NCBI GenBank assembly: GCA_000696115.1
Contig: JJOH01000024.1
Span: 1 to 64,000 of the forward strand
Direction: 5' to 3'
From: Streptomyces olindensis
Lineage (GTDB): Bacteria; Actinomycetota; Actinomycetes; Streptomycetales; Streptomycetaceae
Length of the DNA stretch: 64,000 bases
Made by a program: the position numbers and the translations under genes. Positions 1-10,646 of the stretch are shown here, one piece after another (the stretch's first letter is position 1; every line of letters begins with the position of its first letter). Below the pieces are notes generated by a model that was not told the DNA's origin, did not search any database, and was given only the letters and a program-made list of their open reading frames with translations.

Positions 1-1170
1 CACCTGCCGACGGACCTCCCGGGCACGGGTCTCGGCGGCTCCGCGCTGCCGCCGAACGCACTGCCGCCGAACACCCCGCCGCCCCCGGCCGCCCCGCCGG
101 CCCCGGCCGCGGGTGTGCGGTTCGACCGGCCGCCGCAGCCCGACGGGTACGCGACGCCGGCCGAGGCGTACCGGACCCAGCCCGACGAGTACCCCCTCCA
201 GGCACCGGACCCCCGGGTGTCCGCCGAGCCCGCCGCCCCGGCCGCGGGCACCGGCGGCAAGGTCTGCGTGGCCTGCCGAGCCGGCCGCGTGGACGACGAC
301 GGCTACTGCGAGAACTGCGGCCACGCCCAGCCGCGCGAACGGGACCACATGGAGCAGGAGTCCGGCCCGGTGGCCGCGGTCAGCGACCGCGGCCTGCGCC
401 ACCACCGCAACGAGGACGCGTTCGCCATCGGCACCACCGCGCTGCCCGACGGCTCCCCCGCCTCCGTGGCGATCGTCTGCGACGGCGTCTCCTCGGCGAC
501 CCGCCCCGACGACGCCTCCGCGGCGGCGGCCAGGGCGGCGAGCGAGACCCTGCTGGCCGCGCTGCCGCGCGGTGTCCACCCGCAGCAGGCGATGCACGAC
601 GCGATCGTCGCCGCCTCGCGCGCCGTCAACTCGCTCGCCGAGGAGCCCGCCACGGCCCGCGAGCACGCCCCGCACCAGAACGCCCCGGCGTGCACGATCG
701 TCGGCTCGGTGGTGACGTCGGGCCTGCTGATCGTCGGCTGGGTCGGCGACAGCCGCGCCTACTGGGTCCCGGTCGACCGGAGCGCTCCCCCCGCCCGGCT
801 CACCGAGGACGACTCCTGGGCCGCGCAGATGGTCGCCGCGGGCCTGATGAACGAGGCCGAGGCCTACGCCGACGAGCGGGCCCACGCGATCACCGGCTGG
901 CTCGGCGCGGACGCCTACGAACTGGAGCCGCACACCGCCGCTTTCAAGCCGGACCGGCCGGGCGTGGTCGTCGTCTGCACGGACGGCCTGTGGAACTACG
1001 CCGAGGCGGCGGAGGAAATGGCCCGGGTCGTTCCGCTCGACGCCGCCACGCACCCGCTGCACAGCGCCCGGGTGCTCGTCGGCCACGCCCTGGACGGCGG
1101 GGGCCACGACAACGTAACAGTGGCGCTCGTGCCGTTCCCGGCCGTGCCCCAGGGGGCAGGATCGGCCTGA
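1..1170 (+). CDS. PP2C-type Ser/Thr protein phosphatase with N-terminal zinc ribbon (5' end outside window)
   Basis: The reading frame is open from base 1, so the true start lies upstream; the first in-frame start codon seen (GTG at 115) is probably internal. The visible part runs: Pro/Ala-rich linker, a four-Cys zinc ribbon (CVAC and CENC, codons at about 265-321), then a PP2C domain. PP2C motifs seen: RNED, VCDGV, GWVGDSRAYW, CTDGLW and GGHDNVTVA, which carry the metal-binding Asp residues of the family. The expected role is dephosphorylation of phospho-Ser/Thr proteins. A vWA gene and an FHA gene with its own zinc ribbons follow on the same strand, so the three probably form one phospho-signalling unit; a partner kinase may lie upstream (inference). 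Confidence 0.9.
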   Translation, partial: HLPTDLPGTGLGGSALPPNALPPNTPPPPAAPPAPAAGVRFDRPPQPDGYATPAEAYRTQPDEYPLQAPDPRVSAEPAAPAAGTGGKVCVACRAGRVDDDGYCENCGHAQPRERDHMEQESGPVAAVSDRGLRHHRNEDAFAIGTTALPDGSPASVAIVCDGVSSATRPDDASAAAARAASETLLAALPRGVHPQQAMHDAIVAASRAVNSLAEEPATAREHAPHQNAPACTIVGSVVTSGLLIVGWVGDSRAYWVPVDRSAPPARLTEDDSWAAQMVAAGLMNEAEAYADERAHAITGWLGADAYELEPHTAAFKPDRPGVVVVCTDGLWNYAEAAEEMARVVPLDAATHPLHSARVLVGHALDGGGHDNVTVALVPFPAVPQGAGSA

Positions 1171-1270
1171 GGCCACGTACGGGGACGCCTCGGCGGACCG
1201 GAGGGGACCGGTCCGCTCCACTGTCATCACCCCGCCGCGGTGGGGGCTTTGGAGGGGGATCGAAGCAGCC

Positions 1271-2617
1271 ATGGCCAATTTCTCGAAGTCGAATGTGCCC
1301 CGGTTCTCGGTGGACGTGTACCAGAACGAGTACCTGCCGGAGGGCGCCGGCGAGGTCAACGCCATCGTCACGGTGACGGCGACCGGCGGCGGCACGATCG
1401 GCAGCGCGGTCGCGGCGCCTCACCTCTACTCGCCCGGCCAGGGCCCGTCCGCGGCCGTGGCGCTCATGGTCGACTGCTCGGGGTCGATGGACTATCCGCC
1501 GACCAAGATGCGCAACGCCCGCGACGCCACGGCCGCGGCGATCGACACCCTGCGCGACGGCGTCCACTTCGCGGTGATCGGCGGGACGCACGAGGCCAAG
1601 GAGGTCTACCCGGGCGGCGGACGCCTCGCGGTCGCCGACGCCACCACCCGCGAGCAGGCCAAGCGGGCGCTGCGGTCGCTCAGCGCGGGCGGCGGCACGG
1701 CCATCGGCACCTGGCTGAAACTCGCCGACCGTCTGCTGTCCTCCGCGGACGTCGCCATCCGGCACGGCATCCTGCTCACCGACGGCCGCAACGAGCACGA
1801 GTCGCCCCAGGACCTGAAGGCCGCGCTCGACGCGTGCGCCGGGCGCTTCACGTGCGACGCGCGCGGCGTGGGCACCGACTGGGAAGTGAAAGAAGTCACA
1901 GGGATCGCCTCCGCCCTGCTCGGCACGGCCGACATCGTCGCCGATCCGGCCGGGCTCGCCGCCGACTTCACGCGGATGATGGAGACGGCGATGGGCAAGG
2001 AGGTCGCGGACGTCTCCCTGCGGCTGTGGACCCCGGTCGACACGACTGTGAGGTTCGTCAAGCAGGTCGCGCCCACGGTCGAGGAACTGACCGACCGGCG
2101 CACCGAGGCGGGCCCGCGCGCGGGCGACTACCCCCTTGGCTCCTGGGGAGACGAGTCCCGTGACTACCACGTCTGCGTGGAGGTCCCGGCCGCGAATATC
2201 GGCCAGGAGATGCTGGCGGCCCGGATCTCGCTGGTCATCCCGCAGCCCGACGGCAGCGTCCAGAACCTCGGAGCGCAGGGCCTGGTGCGGGCCGTGTGGA
2301 CGGACGACATGGTCGCCTCGACATCGATCAACCCCCAGGTCGCCCACTACACCGGCCAGGCCGAACTGGCACAAGCCATCCAACAAGGTCTGGATCTCCG
2401 TAAGTCGGGAGATATCGATGGAGCAACGGCCAAACTGGGCAGGGCCGTTCAGCTCGCGAGTGCGTCCGGGAACGCCGATACTGCGAAACTGCTTGCGAAG
2501 GTGGTGGACGTGGTCGATGCCGCGACCGGTACTGTGCGACTGAAGGCGAAGGTCGAGGAGGCCGACGAGATGACGCTCGAGACCCGGTCCACCAAGACTG
2601 TTCGCGTGAAGAAGTGA
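1271..2617 (+). CDS. von Willebrand factor A domain protein
   Basis: 448 residues. A vWA domain with a complete metal-ion-dependent adhesion site: DCSGSM at about residue 68 (DxSxS), with the downstream Thr/Asp positions in GGGTAIG and LLTDGR. The C-terminal part resembles a Ig-like region plus a helical tail with a charged end. No signal peptide, so cytosolic. The ATG is preceded by GGAGGGGATCGAAGCAGCC. It stands 100 bp after the phosphatase gene and 70 bp before the FHA gene; vWA proteins in this context usually act as Mg-dependent protein-binding scaffolds (family knowledge). The exact partner is unknown. Confidence 0.88.
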   Translation: MANFSKSNVPRFSVDVYQNEYLPEGAGEVNAIVTVTATGGGTIGSAVAAPHLYSPGQGPSAAVALMVDCSGSMDYPPTKMRNARDATAAAIDTLRDGVHFAVIGGTHEAKEVYPGGGRLAVADATTREQAKRALRSLSAGGGTAIGTWLKLADRLLSSADVAIRHGILLTDGRNEHESPQDLKAALDACAGRFTCDARGVGTDWEVKEVTGIASALLGTADIVADPAGLAADFTRMMETAMGKEVADVSLRLWTPVDTTVRFVKQVAPTVEELTDRRTEAGPRAGDYPLGSWGDESRDYHVCVEVPAANIGQEMLAARISLVIPQPDGSVQNLGAQGLVRAVWTDDMVASTSINPQVAHYTGQAELAQAIQQGLDLRKSGDIDGATAKLGRAVQLASASGNADTAKLLAKVVDVVDAATGTVRLKAKVEEADEMTLETRSTKTVRVKK

Positions 2618-2687
2618 ACCAGAGCAGCGGCCTGGAGCAGTGGCCCAGAGCTGCGGCCCAGTAGGAACGAAGGAGGGACGCGCCGAC

Positions 2688-4058
2688 ATGCCGACCTGCC
2701 CGAACGGACACCAGTCGGGTTCCGACGACTGGTGCGAGGTCTGCGGTCACCGCATGGCGGGTGCCGTGCCTCCGCCTCCTCCCCCGCCGCCCCCGCCCGG
2801 CGGTGGCTACGGCTTCCCGCCCCCCGCCGGCCCGGGCGGCCCCGGTGGCCCTCCCGGCGGCCCGGGCGGGCGCCCGCCGCACCTGTCCGCCGTACCGAAC
2901 GCCGAGCCGGAGCTCTGCCCGCAGTGCCGTACGCCCCGTGAGGGCGGTGCCCCGTTCTGCGAGGAGTGCCGGTGGAACTTCCTGACGAACACGGCGACCT
3001 CGTACACCCCCGCCGCTCCGCCCCCGCCCGGCCCGGGCGGGCGTTTCCAGCCGCCGGGCCAGCCCGGCCCGTCGTACGGCGGCGGTGACGCGTACGACTA
3101 CCAGAGCTCCCGCCCGTCGCAGGTGAACCGCCCGGCCGAGCCCATCCCGCCGTTCGGCGGCGGCCCCTCGGGCCCGCCCCACCAGGGCGGCGGCGCTCCC
3201 GGCCCCGGCGGTCCCGCGGGGCGTGAGTTTCCTCCCGGCCCGGGTGGCCCCGGCGGTCCGCCCGGATTCGGCCCCGACCCGTCCCGGCCGGTCCCCCCGC
3301 CGCCCGGCCCCGGTGGGCCTGGTGGTCCCGGTGGGCCCGGCGGACCCGGTGCGCCTGGCGGACACGGTGGTCCCGGTGCCCCCGGCGGTGCTCCGCAGGG
3401 CTTCCAGCAGGCCGGCCCGCCGGCCCCGCCCGGATTCCCGCAGGAGACCCGGCGGCCGCCGCAGCAGGGCGGTCCGTTCGGCGGCGGTGACGACGACTGG
3501 GTGATCTCCCCGCCGTCGTCCACCGGCCCGGGCGGCCATGGCGGGCCCGGCCCCGGCCAGGGCGGCGGCTACGGCTACCCGCAGCCCGGCGCGACGCAGG
3601 CCCCGCCCGGCCCCGGCGGCTTCCCGCAGCAGCCCCAGGCGCCCCAGGGACCGGCGACGTGGACCGCGACCATCGGCCCGGACCGCGACTACTTCATGGC
3701 GATGATGCAGCGTTCCGGCCCCGAGGCCGCGGGCCTGAACCTGCCGGCGTACTCGCCCGAGCAGCAGCGCACACTCACCGGCAACCAGATCACGATCGGC
3801 CGCCGCCGGCACTCCACCGGCGACACCCCCGACATCGACCTGTCGGTGCCGCCGGAGGACCCGGGCGTCTCTCACCAGCACGCGGTGCTGGTCCAGCAGC
3901 CGGACGGCAGCTGGGCGGTCGTCGACCAGAACTCGACGAACGGCACGACGGTCAACGGCTCGGAGGAGCCGATCCAGCCGTTCGTGCCCGTGCCGCTGCA
4001 GGACGGCGACCGGGTGCACGTGGGCGCCTGGACGACGATCACGATCCGCCGCGGCTGA
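2688..4058 (+). CDS. FHA domain protein with two zinc ribbons and a Pro/Gly-rich linker
   Basis: 456 residues from the ATG at 2688, chosen because AAGGAGGG lies 10 bases upstream and the protein then begins MPTCPNGH. Order: zinc ribbon 1 (CPNGH...WCEVCG, residues 4-19), zinc ribbon 2 (CPQC...CEEC, about 85-110), a roughly 230-residue disordered Pro/Gly linker, and a C-terminal FHA domain with GRRR, SHQH and NSTNGT, the usual phosphothreonine-pocket positions. FHA domains bind pThr peptides, so this is the likely reader for the phosphatase upstream and an unseen kinase. A longer GTG-start form (2640) is less likely. Confidence 0.9.
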   Translation: MPTCPNGHQSGSDDWCEVCGHRMAGAVPPPPPPPPPPGGGYGFPPPAGPGGPGGPPGGPGGRPPHLSAVPNAEPELCPQCRTPREGGAPFCEECRWNFLTNTATSYTPAAPPPPGPGGRFQPPGQPGPSYGGGDAYDYQSSRPSQVNRPAEPIPPFGGGPSGPPHQGGGAPGPGGPAGREFPPGPGGPGGPPGFGPDPSRPVPPPPGPGGPGGPGGPGGPGAPGGHGGPGAPGGAPQGFQQAGPPAPPGFPQETRRPPQQGGPFGGGDDDWVISPPSSTGPGGHGGPGPGQGGGYGYPQPGATQAPPGPGGFPQQPQAPQGPATWTATIGPDRDYFMAMMQRSGPEAAGLNLPAYSPEQQRTLTGNQITIGRRRHSTGDTPDIDLSVPPEDPGVSHQHAVLVQQPDGSWAVVDQNSTNGTTVNGSEEPIQPFVPVPLQDGDRVHVGAWTTITIRRG

Positions 4059-4108
4059 GTCCGGCCGGGCCGGTCGGCCCGGCCGGCCCAGTCAGGAGTC
4101 GGTTCTCG

Positions 4109-5092
4109 TCAGGACGGGAGGGGCCAGGCGTACGGCCCCTCCGGGTCGTCCAGCCAGGCCCACTCCCGCTCGCCGCTGACCGTGATGCCGTAGCGCTCGC
4201 GCTGCGGCCTGCCCTCCTGCTCCCACAGCGCGACGGCCTCCTGCGGGTCGAGGCTGCCGCGGGTCAGGGCCAGCAGGAAGCGGAACAGGTCGTCCTCCCT
4301 GGCCCGGCGCGGCACCCCGCCCAGCTGGACCGGCTCGCCCCCGGGCCGGCTCGCGCCGCGCAGCGGCACGAAGTAGGCGGGCGTGTGCAGGAACCGCCCC
4401 TCGGCGTGCCCGGCGTCGCTCACCGTCAGGACGACGAGGCCGGTGGCGAGCGGGATGAGGATCCGGCCGCCCGGGCGGCTCTGCGCGAGCCAGGCGCGCG
4501 GCACGGTGCCGAGGGCGCAGGTGGCGATGATCCGGTCGAACGGGGCGCGCTCGGGCACGCCCCGGGCGCCGTCGCCGGTGACGACGACCGGGTGGTACCC
4601 GGCCGCGGCCAGGTGCCGGCGAGCCGACTCGGTGATCTCCGGGTCGAGATCGACGGTGGTGACCTTGTCGTCGCCCAGCCGGTGCGCGAGCAGCGCGGCG
4701 TTGTAGCCGGTGCCGGCGCCGATCTCCAGGACGGTATGGCCGTCCGCGACCTCCAGCGCGGCCAGCATGTCCGCCATCAGCGACGGCTGACTGCTGGAGG
4801 ACAGCAGCTCGCCGTCGCGCAGCCGGGTCGCCAGCGGGGTGTCCTCGTAGGCGCCGCGCACCCACCGCTCCCGCGCCTCGCGCTCGGGGCTCTCGCCCCA
4901 GCGGCGTTCGTAGCCGCCGACGACGCCGACGTAGTAGTACGGCACGAACAGATGGCGCGGGACCGCGGCGAACGCCTCCCGCCACACCGGGTCGGCGGCC
5001 CAGGCACCGCTCGCGTCGATCCGGCGTACCAGCGCCGCCCGCGCGGAGGCGGCGAGATCGTCCAGTTCCCTGTCGGGAGCATGCCCGCCCAT
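4109..5092 (-). CDS. Protein-L-isoaspartate O-methyltransferase-like SAM methyltransferase
   Basis: 327 residues. The middle holds a class I SAM-binding motif (VLEIGAGTGYNAAL, about residues 140-153), a second acidic motif (TTVDLDPEI) and PFDRIIATCAL, the usual PCMT order. The N-terminal 100 residues (VPRHLFVPYYY) also fit this family. The C-terminal extension after about residue 230 is longer than in the enterobacterial enzyme and is typical of actinobacterial members, some of which modify peptides (lanthipeptide-associated) rather than repair proteins. No precursor peptide is adjacent, so a house-keeping role is assumed. It is divergent from the globin gene (65 bp between starts). Confidence 0.8.
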   Translation of the reverse strand: MGGHAPDRELDDLAASARAALVRRIDASGAWAADPVWREAFAAVPRHLFVPYYYVGVVGGYERRWGESPEREARERWVRGAYEDTPLATRLRDGELLSSSSQPSLMADMLAALEVADGHTVLEIGAGTGYNAALLAHRLGDDKVTTVDLDPEITESARRHLAAAGYHPVVVTGDGARGVPERAPFDRIIATCALGTVPRAWLAQSRPGGRILIPLATGLVVLTVSDAGHAEGRFLHTPAYFVPLRGASRPGGEPVQLGGVPRRAREDDLFRFLLALTRGSLDPQEAVALWEQEGRPQRERYGITVSGEREWAWLDDPEGPYAWPLPS

Positions 5093-5156
5093 ACCCCCAC
5101 ACTAAGGGCACGAGCGGGTCCTAGGCCTTGAGTCCTATGTCCCCACGTCTGAGAGC

Positions 5157-5570
5157 ATGGAGGGCGTGAAAGAGATTCGGCGCGGCACGCTTCAGGAGCA
5201 GACCTTCTACGAGCAGGTCGGCGGGGAGGAGACCTTCCGTCGGCTCGTCCACCGTTTCTACGAGGGAGTCGCCGAGGACCCGCTGCTGCGGCCCATGTAT
5301 CCCGAGGAGGACCTGGGCCCGGCCGAGGAGCGCCTCACGCTCTTCCTCATCCAGTACTGGGGCGGCCCCACGACGTACAGCGACAACCGCGGCCATCCCC
5401 GCCTGCGGATGCGGCACGCGCCCTTCACGGTCGACCGTGCGGCGCACGACGCCTGGCTGAAGCACATGCGGGTCGCCGTCGAGGAACTCGGGCTGTCCGA
5501 GGAACACGAGCACACGCTGTGGAACTACCTGACGTACGCGGCGGCGTCGATGGTGAACACCCCGGGCTGA
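5157..5570 (+). CDS. glbO: Group II truncated haemoglobin
   Basis: 137 residues, normal for a 2/2 globin of the TrHbO class. Seen: YEQVGGEETFRRLVHRFY near the N-terminus, PMYPEEDL, LIQYWGGP, and RMRHAPF with the proximal haem-ligand His (about residue 86), followed by the conserved Trp of WLKHM (G8 position). The family binds oxygen or NO at a haem and protects against nitrosative or oxidative stress. ATG at 5157 is used; a GTG nine bases in (5166) is an alternative start. It converges with the hypothetical gene ending at 5615. Confidence 0.93.
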   Translation: MEGVKEIRRGTLQEQTFYEQVGGEETFRRLVHRFYEGVAEDPLLRPMYPEEDLGPAEERLTLFLIQYWGGPTTYSDNRGHPRLRMRHAPFTVDRAAHDAWLKHMRVAVEELGLSEEHEHTLWNYLTYAAASMVNTPG

Positions 5571-5614
5571 TCACGGGCTCTCAGGCTGATCTGATCCCGG
5601 GAGCGCGACGACGA

Positions 5615-6283
5615 TCAGCGGACGCTGACGTCCAGCGCCCCGAGCCCGGCCCGCCGTACGGCTATCGACCCGTACGGCGTGCGCAGCCGCAGCCACGCGC
5701 CCGACGAGAACAGCCCCAGGGGTGCCCCCGGCCGCAGGAACCCGAGCGACTGCGCCGCGTGCACGGCCCGCACCGGCAGCCGCGTGTCGCCGACCGTACG
5801 GGACCAGATGTCCCGCCCGATCCGGTCCAGCTCGGCGCGGGTGCGCCGTTCGTCGGGCAACTCCTGCGTGCGGGAGCGGAACTCTGCGACCGCGGCGGCC
5901 ACCAGGGAGCGCAGCGCGTCCGGCGCGGGCAGCCCCGGCTCGGTCCGCCAGCCGCCGCGCGGCGGCAGCACACCGGCCCAGGGCGGCCCGGTCACCGCGC
6001 CCGGCACGGCGGCCGTAGCGCCCGCCTCGTCCACCGATTCCAGCAGCTCACCGGCGGACACGGTCACGTCCAGCGTGACATCGAGCCCGTTCTCGTACGG
6101 CTTGGCCAGCCGCACGGCGCGGATCGCCAGCACCTCGAAGGACGGCGGCCGCCCGAAGACGGCGAGCGCGGTGCCGGCGGCCTGGAGTCGCACCGCGGCT
6201 CCCCGGTCGTAGTGGAGCAGCCGGGAGAGGAAGGCCGCGAGATCCGCCGCCTCCCCCTCGTCGGCGAGGTGGAGCACCGTCAT
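5615..6283 (-). CDS. Conserved hypothetical protein (222 aa)
   Basis: No family recognised. The protein is soluble, without signal peptide or membrane segment. It begins MTVLHLADEGEAADLAAF and contains a FGRPPSFEVL stretch and a C-terminal LRLRTPYGSIAVRR. Its ATG overlaps the stop codon of the thioesterase gene upstream (ATGA, 6280-6283), so translation is probably coupled and it belongs to the ettA-thioesterase operon. Codon use is like its neighbours, which supports a real gene. Confidence 0.75.
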   Translation of the reverse strand: MTVLHLADEGEAADLAAFLSRLLHYDRGAAVRLQAAGTALAVFGRPPSFEVLAIRAVRLAKPYENGLDVTLDVTVSAGELLESVDEAGATAAVPGAVTGPPWAGVLPPRGGWRTEPGLPAPDALRSLVAAAVAEFRSRTQELPDERRTRAELDRIGRDIWSRTVGDTRLPVRAVHAAQSLGFLRPGAPLGLFSSGAWLRLRTPYGSIAVRRAGLGALDVSVR

Positions 6284-6693
6284 GCGGCGACGGCCTCCCC
6301 CTCGTCGTCATCCGTGTACTCCTGGAGGAACTCGCGTTCCTCCGCGGTGATCCGGCGCGGCCGCTGCGCCTCGAAGTCGAACGGCACTATCACCGTCGAG
6401 GCGCGGACGTAGACGACGTCGTCGTCCTTCACCTCATAGGTGAGGGTGAAGGACGCCGCCCTTATCTCCGTGACCCACAGCTCGATGTCCACCGGGTGGT
6501 GCCGGTGGACGAGCTGCCGCTTGTAGTCGATCTCATGGCGAGCCACCACGGACCCCTGCTTGAAGTCCTTCTCCGGGCGGAACAGGAAGTCGATACGGGC
6601 CTCCTCCAGGTAGCGGAGGAACACCACGTTGTTGACGTGGCCGTACGCGTCCATGTCCGCCCAGCGCAGCGGGCAGCGGTAGATGTGCCGCAA
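6280..6693 (-). CDS. Acyl-CoA thioesterase, hotdog (4HBT) family
   Basis: 137 residues. The N-terminal RCPLRWADMDAYGHVNN is the hotdog-fold active-site region, with the catalytic Asp in WADMDAYGHVNN, as in 4-hydroxybenzoyl-CoA thioesterase-like proteins. The reading frame is open further upstream, but that part lies inside ettA and does not look like this family; a TTG at 6693, three bases past the ettA stop, gives the usual family N-terminus (LRHIYRC). It probably hydrolyses acyl-CoA esters in the cytosol; the substrate cannot be read from sequence. Sandwiched between ettA and the hypothetical gene with overlaps, so co-transcribed. Confidence 0.87.
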   Translation of the reverse strand: MRHIYRCPLRWADMDAYGHVNNVVFLRYLEEARIDFLFRPEKDFKQGSVVARHEIDYKRQLVHRHHPVDIELWVTEIRAASFTLTYEVKDDDVVYVRASTVIVPFDFEAQRPRRITAEEREFLQEYTDDDEGEAVAA

Positions 6694-6695
6694 GA

Positions 6696-8360
<1,665 letters not shown>

Positions 8361-8507
8361 GAGAAACCGTCCGGCAGCTTGAATCTGGCAGTGGGCAGAT
8401 ACACCCCATCTTGCCGTACCGCCACCCCTGGGTGGAAACGCGTATGGGCGGGCGGCTCTGACCTGGGGATTTGTTGTCGGCTCCGCGAATCATCGATGGC
8501 CTGGGGC

Positions 8508-9224
8508 TCACGGTGGATACGGTTCGCAGGCCGTTCCGTCGTCGTCCCGGTCGAGATGTGGCGCGTAGCCGGGGTCGTCCTCGTCCAGGGGTGCGACACC
8601 TGCGGCTCGTGCCGCGTCACAGTTCTCGTAATAGGGGGAGGGTTCGCCCGGTGGCGGATCCGGCTCGGTCACCTCTCGGATGTCGGCCCCGACGATCGTG
8701 CCGCCGCGGACCGTGTAGGTGCCCTCGAAGAGCCGCAGCGTGCCGTCGGTCTGCGTGGCCTCGAGGGTGATGGAGACGGTGTCGCCGTCCGTGCGGAGGA
8801 TGTGCACCGTGTCGTGGGCGGTGGTGGCGAATCCGTCCACGAAGGCCTCGTAGGAGCCGGAGAGGTTCTTGCCGCCGAGGTCCCATGCCCGTCGGTAGTC
8901 CCGGGCGTTGATCGCGGCGAAGTATTCGCGGACCACGGACGACGCGCTGTCGGCGGTCGGTGATGCCGTCGGGCGGGGGGACGGCGGGTTGGGGGACACG
9001 GGCGCCGGTGGCGGCGACTGCTCAGGGGGCGGCGGGGTCGACCGTTCGGGGGTCGGCGTCGTTTTCGTCGGTTCCGGCGTGGGCGCGGTGGGCTCGACGG
9101 TGACGGTGTCGGTCACGGTGGTCGGGTTCTGCGGGGGCGTCGAGTCGGTGCCCTGGCAACCGGTCACGGCCACCACTGCCGCCAACAGCAGCAACAGGAC
9201 TCCCAGATGAATAAGGCGGCCCAT
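8508..9224 (-). CDS. Excalibur calcium-binding domain lipoprotein
   Basis: 238 residues from the ATG at 9224. A lipoprotein signal peptide (hydrophobic LGVLLLLLAAVVAVTGC, lipobox VTGC) is followed by a Pro/Thr-rich linker of about 80 residues, a globular NTF2-like looking middle (VREYFAAINARDYRRAWDLGG) and a C-terminal excalibur motif (NCDAARAAG...DRDDDGTACE), which resembles an EF-hand loop with two Cys. The protein should be anchored on the outer face of the membrane. It is divergent from the DUF899 gene with 172 bp between. No function is established for this arrangement. Confidence 0.85.
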   Translation of the reverse strand: MGRLIHLGVLLLLLAAVVAVTGCQGTDSTPPQNPTTVTDTVTVEPTAPTPEPTKTTPTPERSTPPPPEQSPPPAPVSPNPPSPRPTASPTADSASSVVREYFAAINARDYRRAWDLGGKNLSGSYEAFVDGFATTAHDTVHILRTDGDTVSITLEATQTDGTLRLFEGTYTVRGGTIVGADIREVTEPDPPPGEPSPYYENCDAARAAGVAPLDEDDPGYAPHLDRDDDGTACEPYPP

Positions 9225-9396
9225 CTGCCCCACCTCGCGAGTTGGGTGCCTGTCTTCAGAGTGCGCCCCCGGTCGGCGGACGGCAACGCTCGGAGCCGGC
9301 GTCGCGATGAGTTCCGGGCCGGCCCGGAGTCTGTTCCCGTGAGCGTCGTGGCACGCCGTACGACGCTGCCCGGCACGAGACATCACGGAGGACACC

Positions 9397-10191
9397 ATGA
9401 CGACCACGCCGGACGATCCCACCACCGCGCTGCCCGGCCGCCCGCCCGTGGTCGACCTGGCCACCTGGCAGGCCGCCCGCGACGAGCTGCTGGTCCGTGA
9501 GAAGGCCCACACCCGCGAGGGCGACGCCCTCGCCGCGGCCCGTCGCCGACTGCCGATGGTGGAGTTCGACGGGACGATCGAGGTCGTCGGGCCCGACGGC
9601 CCGGTCCCGTTCCTGGACCTGTTCCAGGGCCGCGACGAGCTCGTCGTCTACCAGCACATGTGGTACGACGGTGCGCCGCACCAGGGGCAGTGCGAGGGCT
9701 GCACCACCACCGCCTGGCACCTGAAGGACGCCGTCTACCTCAACGCCCGCGGCGTCTCGTTCGCCGTCCTGACCACGGGTCCGTGGGACGAGGTGGCCTC
9801 CTACGTCGAGTTCATGGGCTACACCCAGCCCTGGTACTCGGTGCGTGGCCTGGACGCACCCGTCGGCGGCGCCATGGGGTACCTCACCTGCTTCCTGCGT
9901 GACGGCGACCGCGTGTTCCTCACCTACTCGACGACGGGCCGCGGCAACGAGCGCGTCAACGGCTCCCTCGGTCTGCTCGACATGACGCCGTACGGCCGCG
10001 GCGAGGCGTGGGAGGACAAGCCCGAAGGCTGGCCCGAGGACTGGCCCGAGGGCGGCAGCCCGTGCTGGTCCTGGCGCTCGGACGCGGACGGGAACGCCAC
10101 GTGGGGCCCGACCAGCCGCCCGGTGCCGCAGTGGACCCGCCCCGGCGCGACCCCCGTGGACACCCTCGGCCGCCACGGTCACCACCACTGA
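9397..10191 (+). CDS. DUF899 family thioredoxin-like protein
   Basis: 264 residues. VVDLATWQAARDELLVREKAHTREGD at the N-terminus, then RRRLPMVE, FLDLFQGRDELVVYQHMWY, a CEGCTT motif (about residue 107) and VLTTGPWDE are hallmarks of the DUF899 family, which has a thioredoxin-like fold. The CxxC in CEGC is at the position where the family often has a single conserved Cys. Biochemical role unknown. ATG preceded by GGAGGACACC. It converges with the next gene. Confidence 0.88.
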   Translation: MTTTPDDPTTALPGRPPVVDLATWQAARDELLVREKAHTREGDALAAARRRLPMVEFDGTIEVVGPDGPVPFLDLFQGRDELVVYQHMWYDGAPHQGQCEGCTTTAWHLKDAVYLNARGVSFAVLTTGPWDEVASYVEFMGYTQPWYSVRGLDAPVGGAMGYLTCFLRDGDRVFLTYSTTGRGNERVNGSLGLLDMTPYGRGEAWEDKPEGWPEDWPEGGSPCWSWRSDADGNATWGPTSRPVPQWTRPGATPVDTLGRHGHHH

Positions 10192-10228
10192 CGCACCGCG
10201 GCGGCGACACCGACGACGTCGACACGGT

Positions 10229-10510
10229 TCAGTCAGCGCCCTCGGCGGGTTCCCCGCGGGCGGGCACGGGAGTGACGAGGACCTTTTCCACTCGTCCGCG
10301 CGTGAAGTGGATGAACGTCGCGAGGCCCGCGTCCGGCGTGTTCGCGTACACCCACGCCTCGGACCGGCTCCGGCGGCGCCAGACCCGCAGGTCCAGGTAG
10401 GACCTGCTCGTGTACCGGCCCAGGAACTGCCGGTCGTCGACGGAGTTCGTGGGGCTCCCCAGCAGGCGTCTGACCTGCCTGCGCGTCATGCCCGGTTCCA
10501 CCATGGTCAT
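10229..10510 (-). CDS. BamE/SmpA-like small protein
   Basis: 93 residues from the ATG at 10510. The start MTMVEPGMTRRQVRRLLGSPTN matches the N-terminal motif of the SmpA/OmlA (BamE-like) fold, where GMT..QV...LG.P begins the domain; this is followed by beta-rich sequence (SYLDLRVW, AWVYANT, ATFIHFTRGRVEKV). No signal peptide from this start; a longer in-frame form starting at 10606 would read through the tandem repeat and looks non-coding. In a Gram-positive it cannot be part of the BAM complex, so the role is unknown. Confidence 0.6.
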   Translation of the reverse strand: MTMVEPGMTRRQVRRLLGSPTNSVDDRQFLGRYTSRSYLDLRVWRRRSRSEAWVYANTPDAGLATFIHFTRGRVEKVLVTPVPARGEPAEGAD

Positions 10511-10570
10511 GGGCGCAAGGTAGGCGGAGCCTGCCGGGACCCGTCCCCGGAGGGGCCGGTCAGCCCCGCC

Positions 10571-10644
10571 GTCAGCCCCAACGGTCGGTCCCGCCGTCAG
10601 CCCCAACGGTCGGTCCCGCCGTCAGCCCCCGCGTCAGCCCCCGC
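10571..10644. repeat. Short tandem repeats
   Basis: Two perfect 25-bp units (10571-10595 and 10596-10620, beginning gtcagccccaacgg) are followed directly by two 12-bp units gtcagcccccgc (10621-10644), all sharing the gtcagcccc core. They fill the space between the BamE-like gene start and the stop of the surface-protein gene. No function is evident; replication slippage is the simplest origin. Confidence 0.8.
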
Positions 10645-10646
10645 AG

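Noticed and set aside
944..2689. Long minus-strand ORF opposite the vWA gene
   Set aside because: Arg/Gly/Pro-rich shadow sequence with no motifs; the opposite strand has a strong vWA protein. Several other long antisense ORFs in the window (for example 28247-30367, 45720-47189, 52454-54238) were rejected for the same reason.
10571..10644. Tandem repeats as iterons or a protein-binding array
   Set aside because: Only two full units, no replication gene nearby, and they are adjacent without spacing; slippage explains them.
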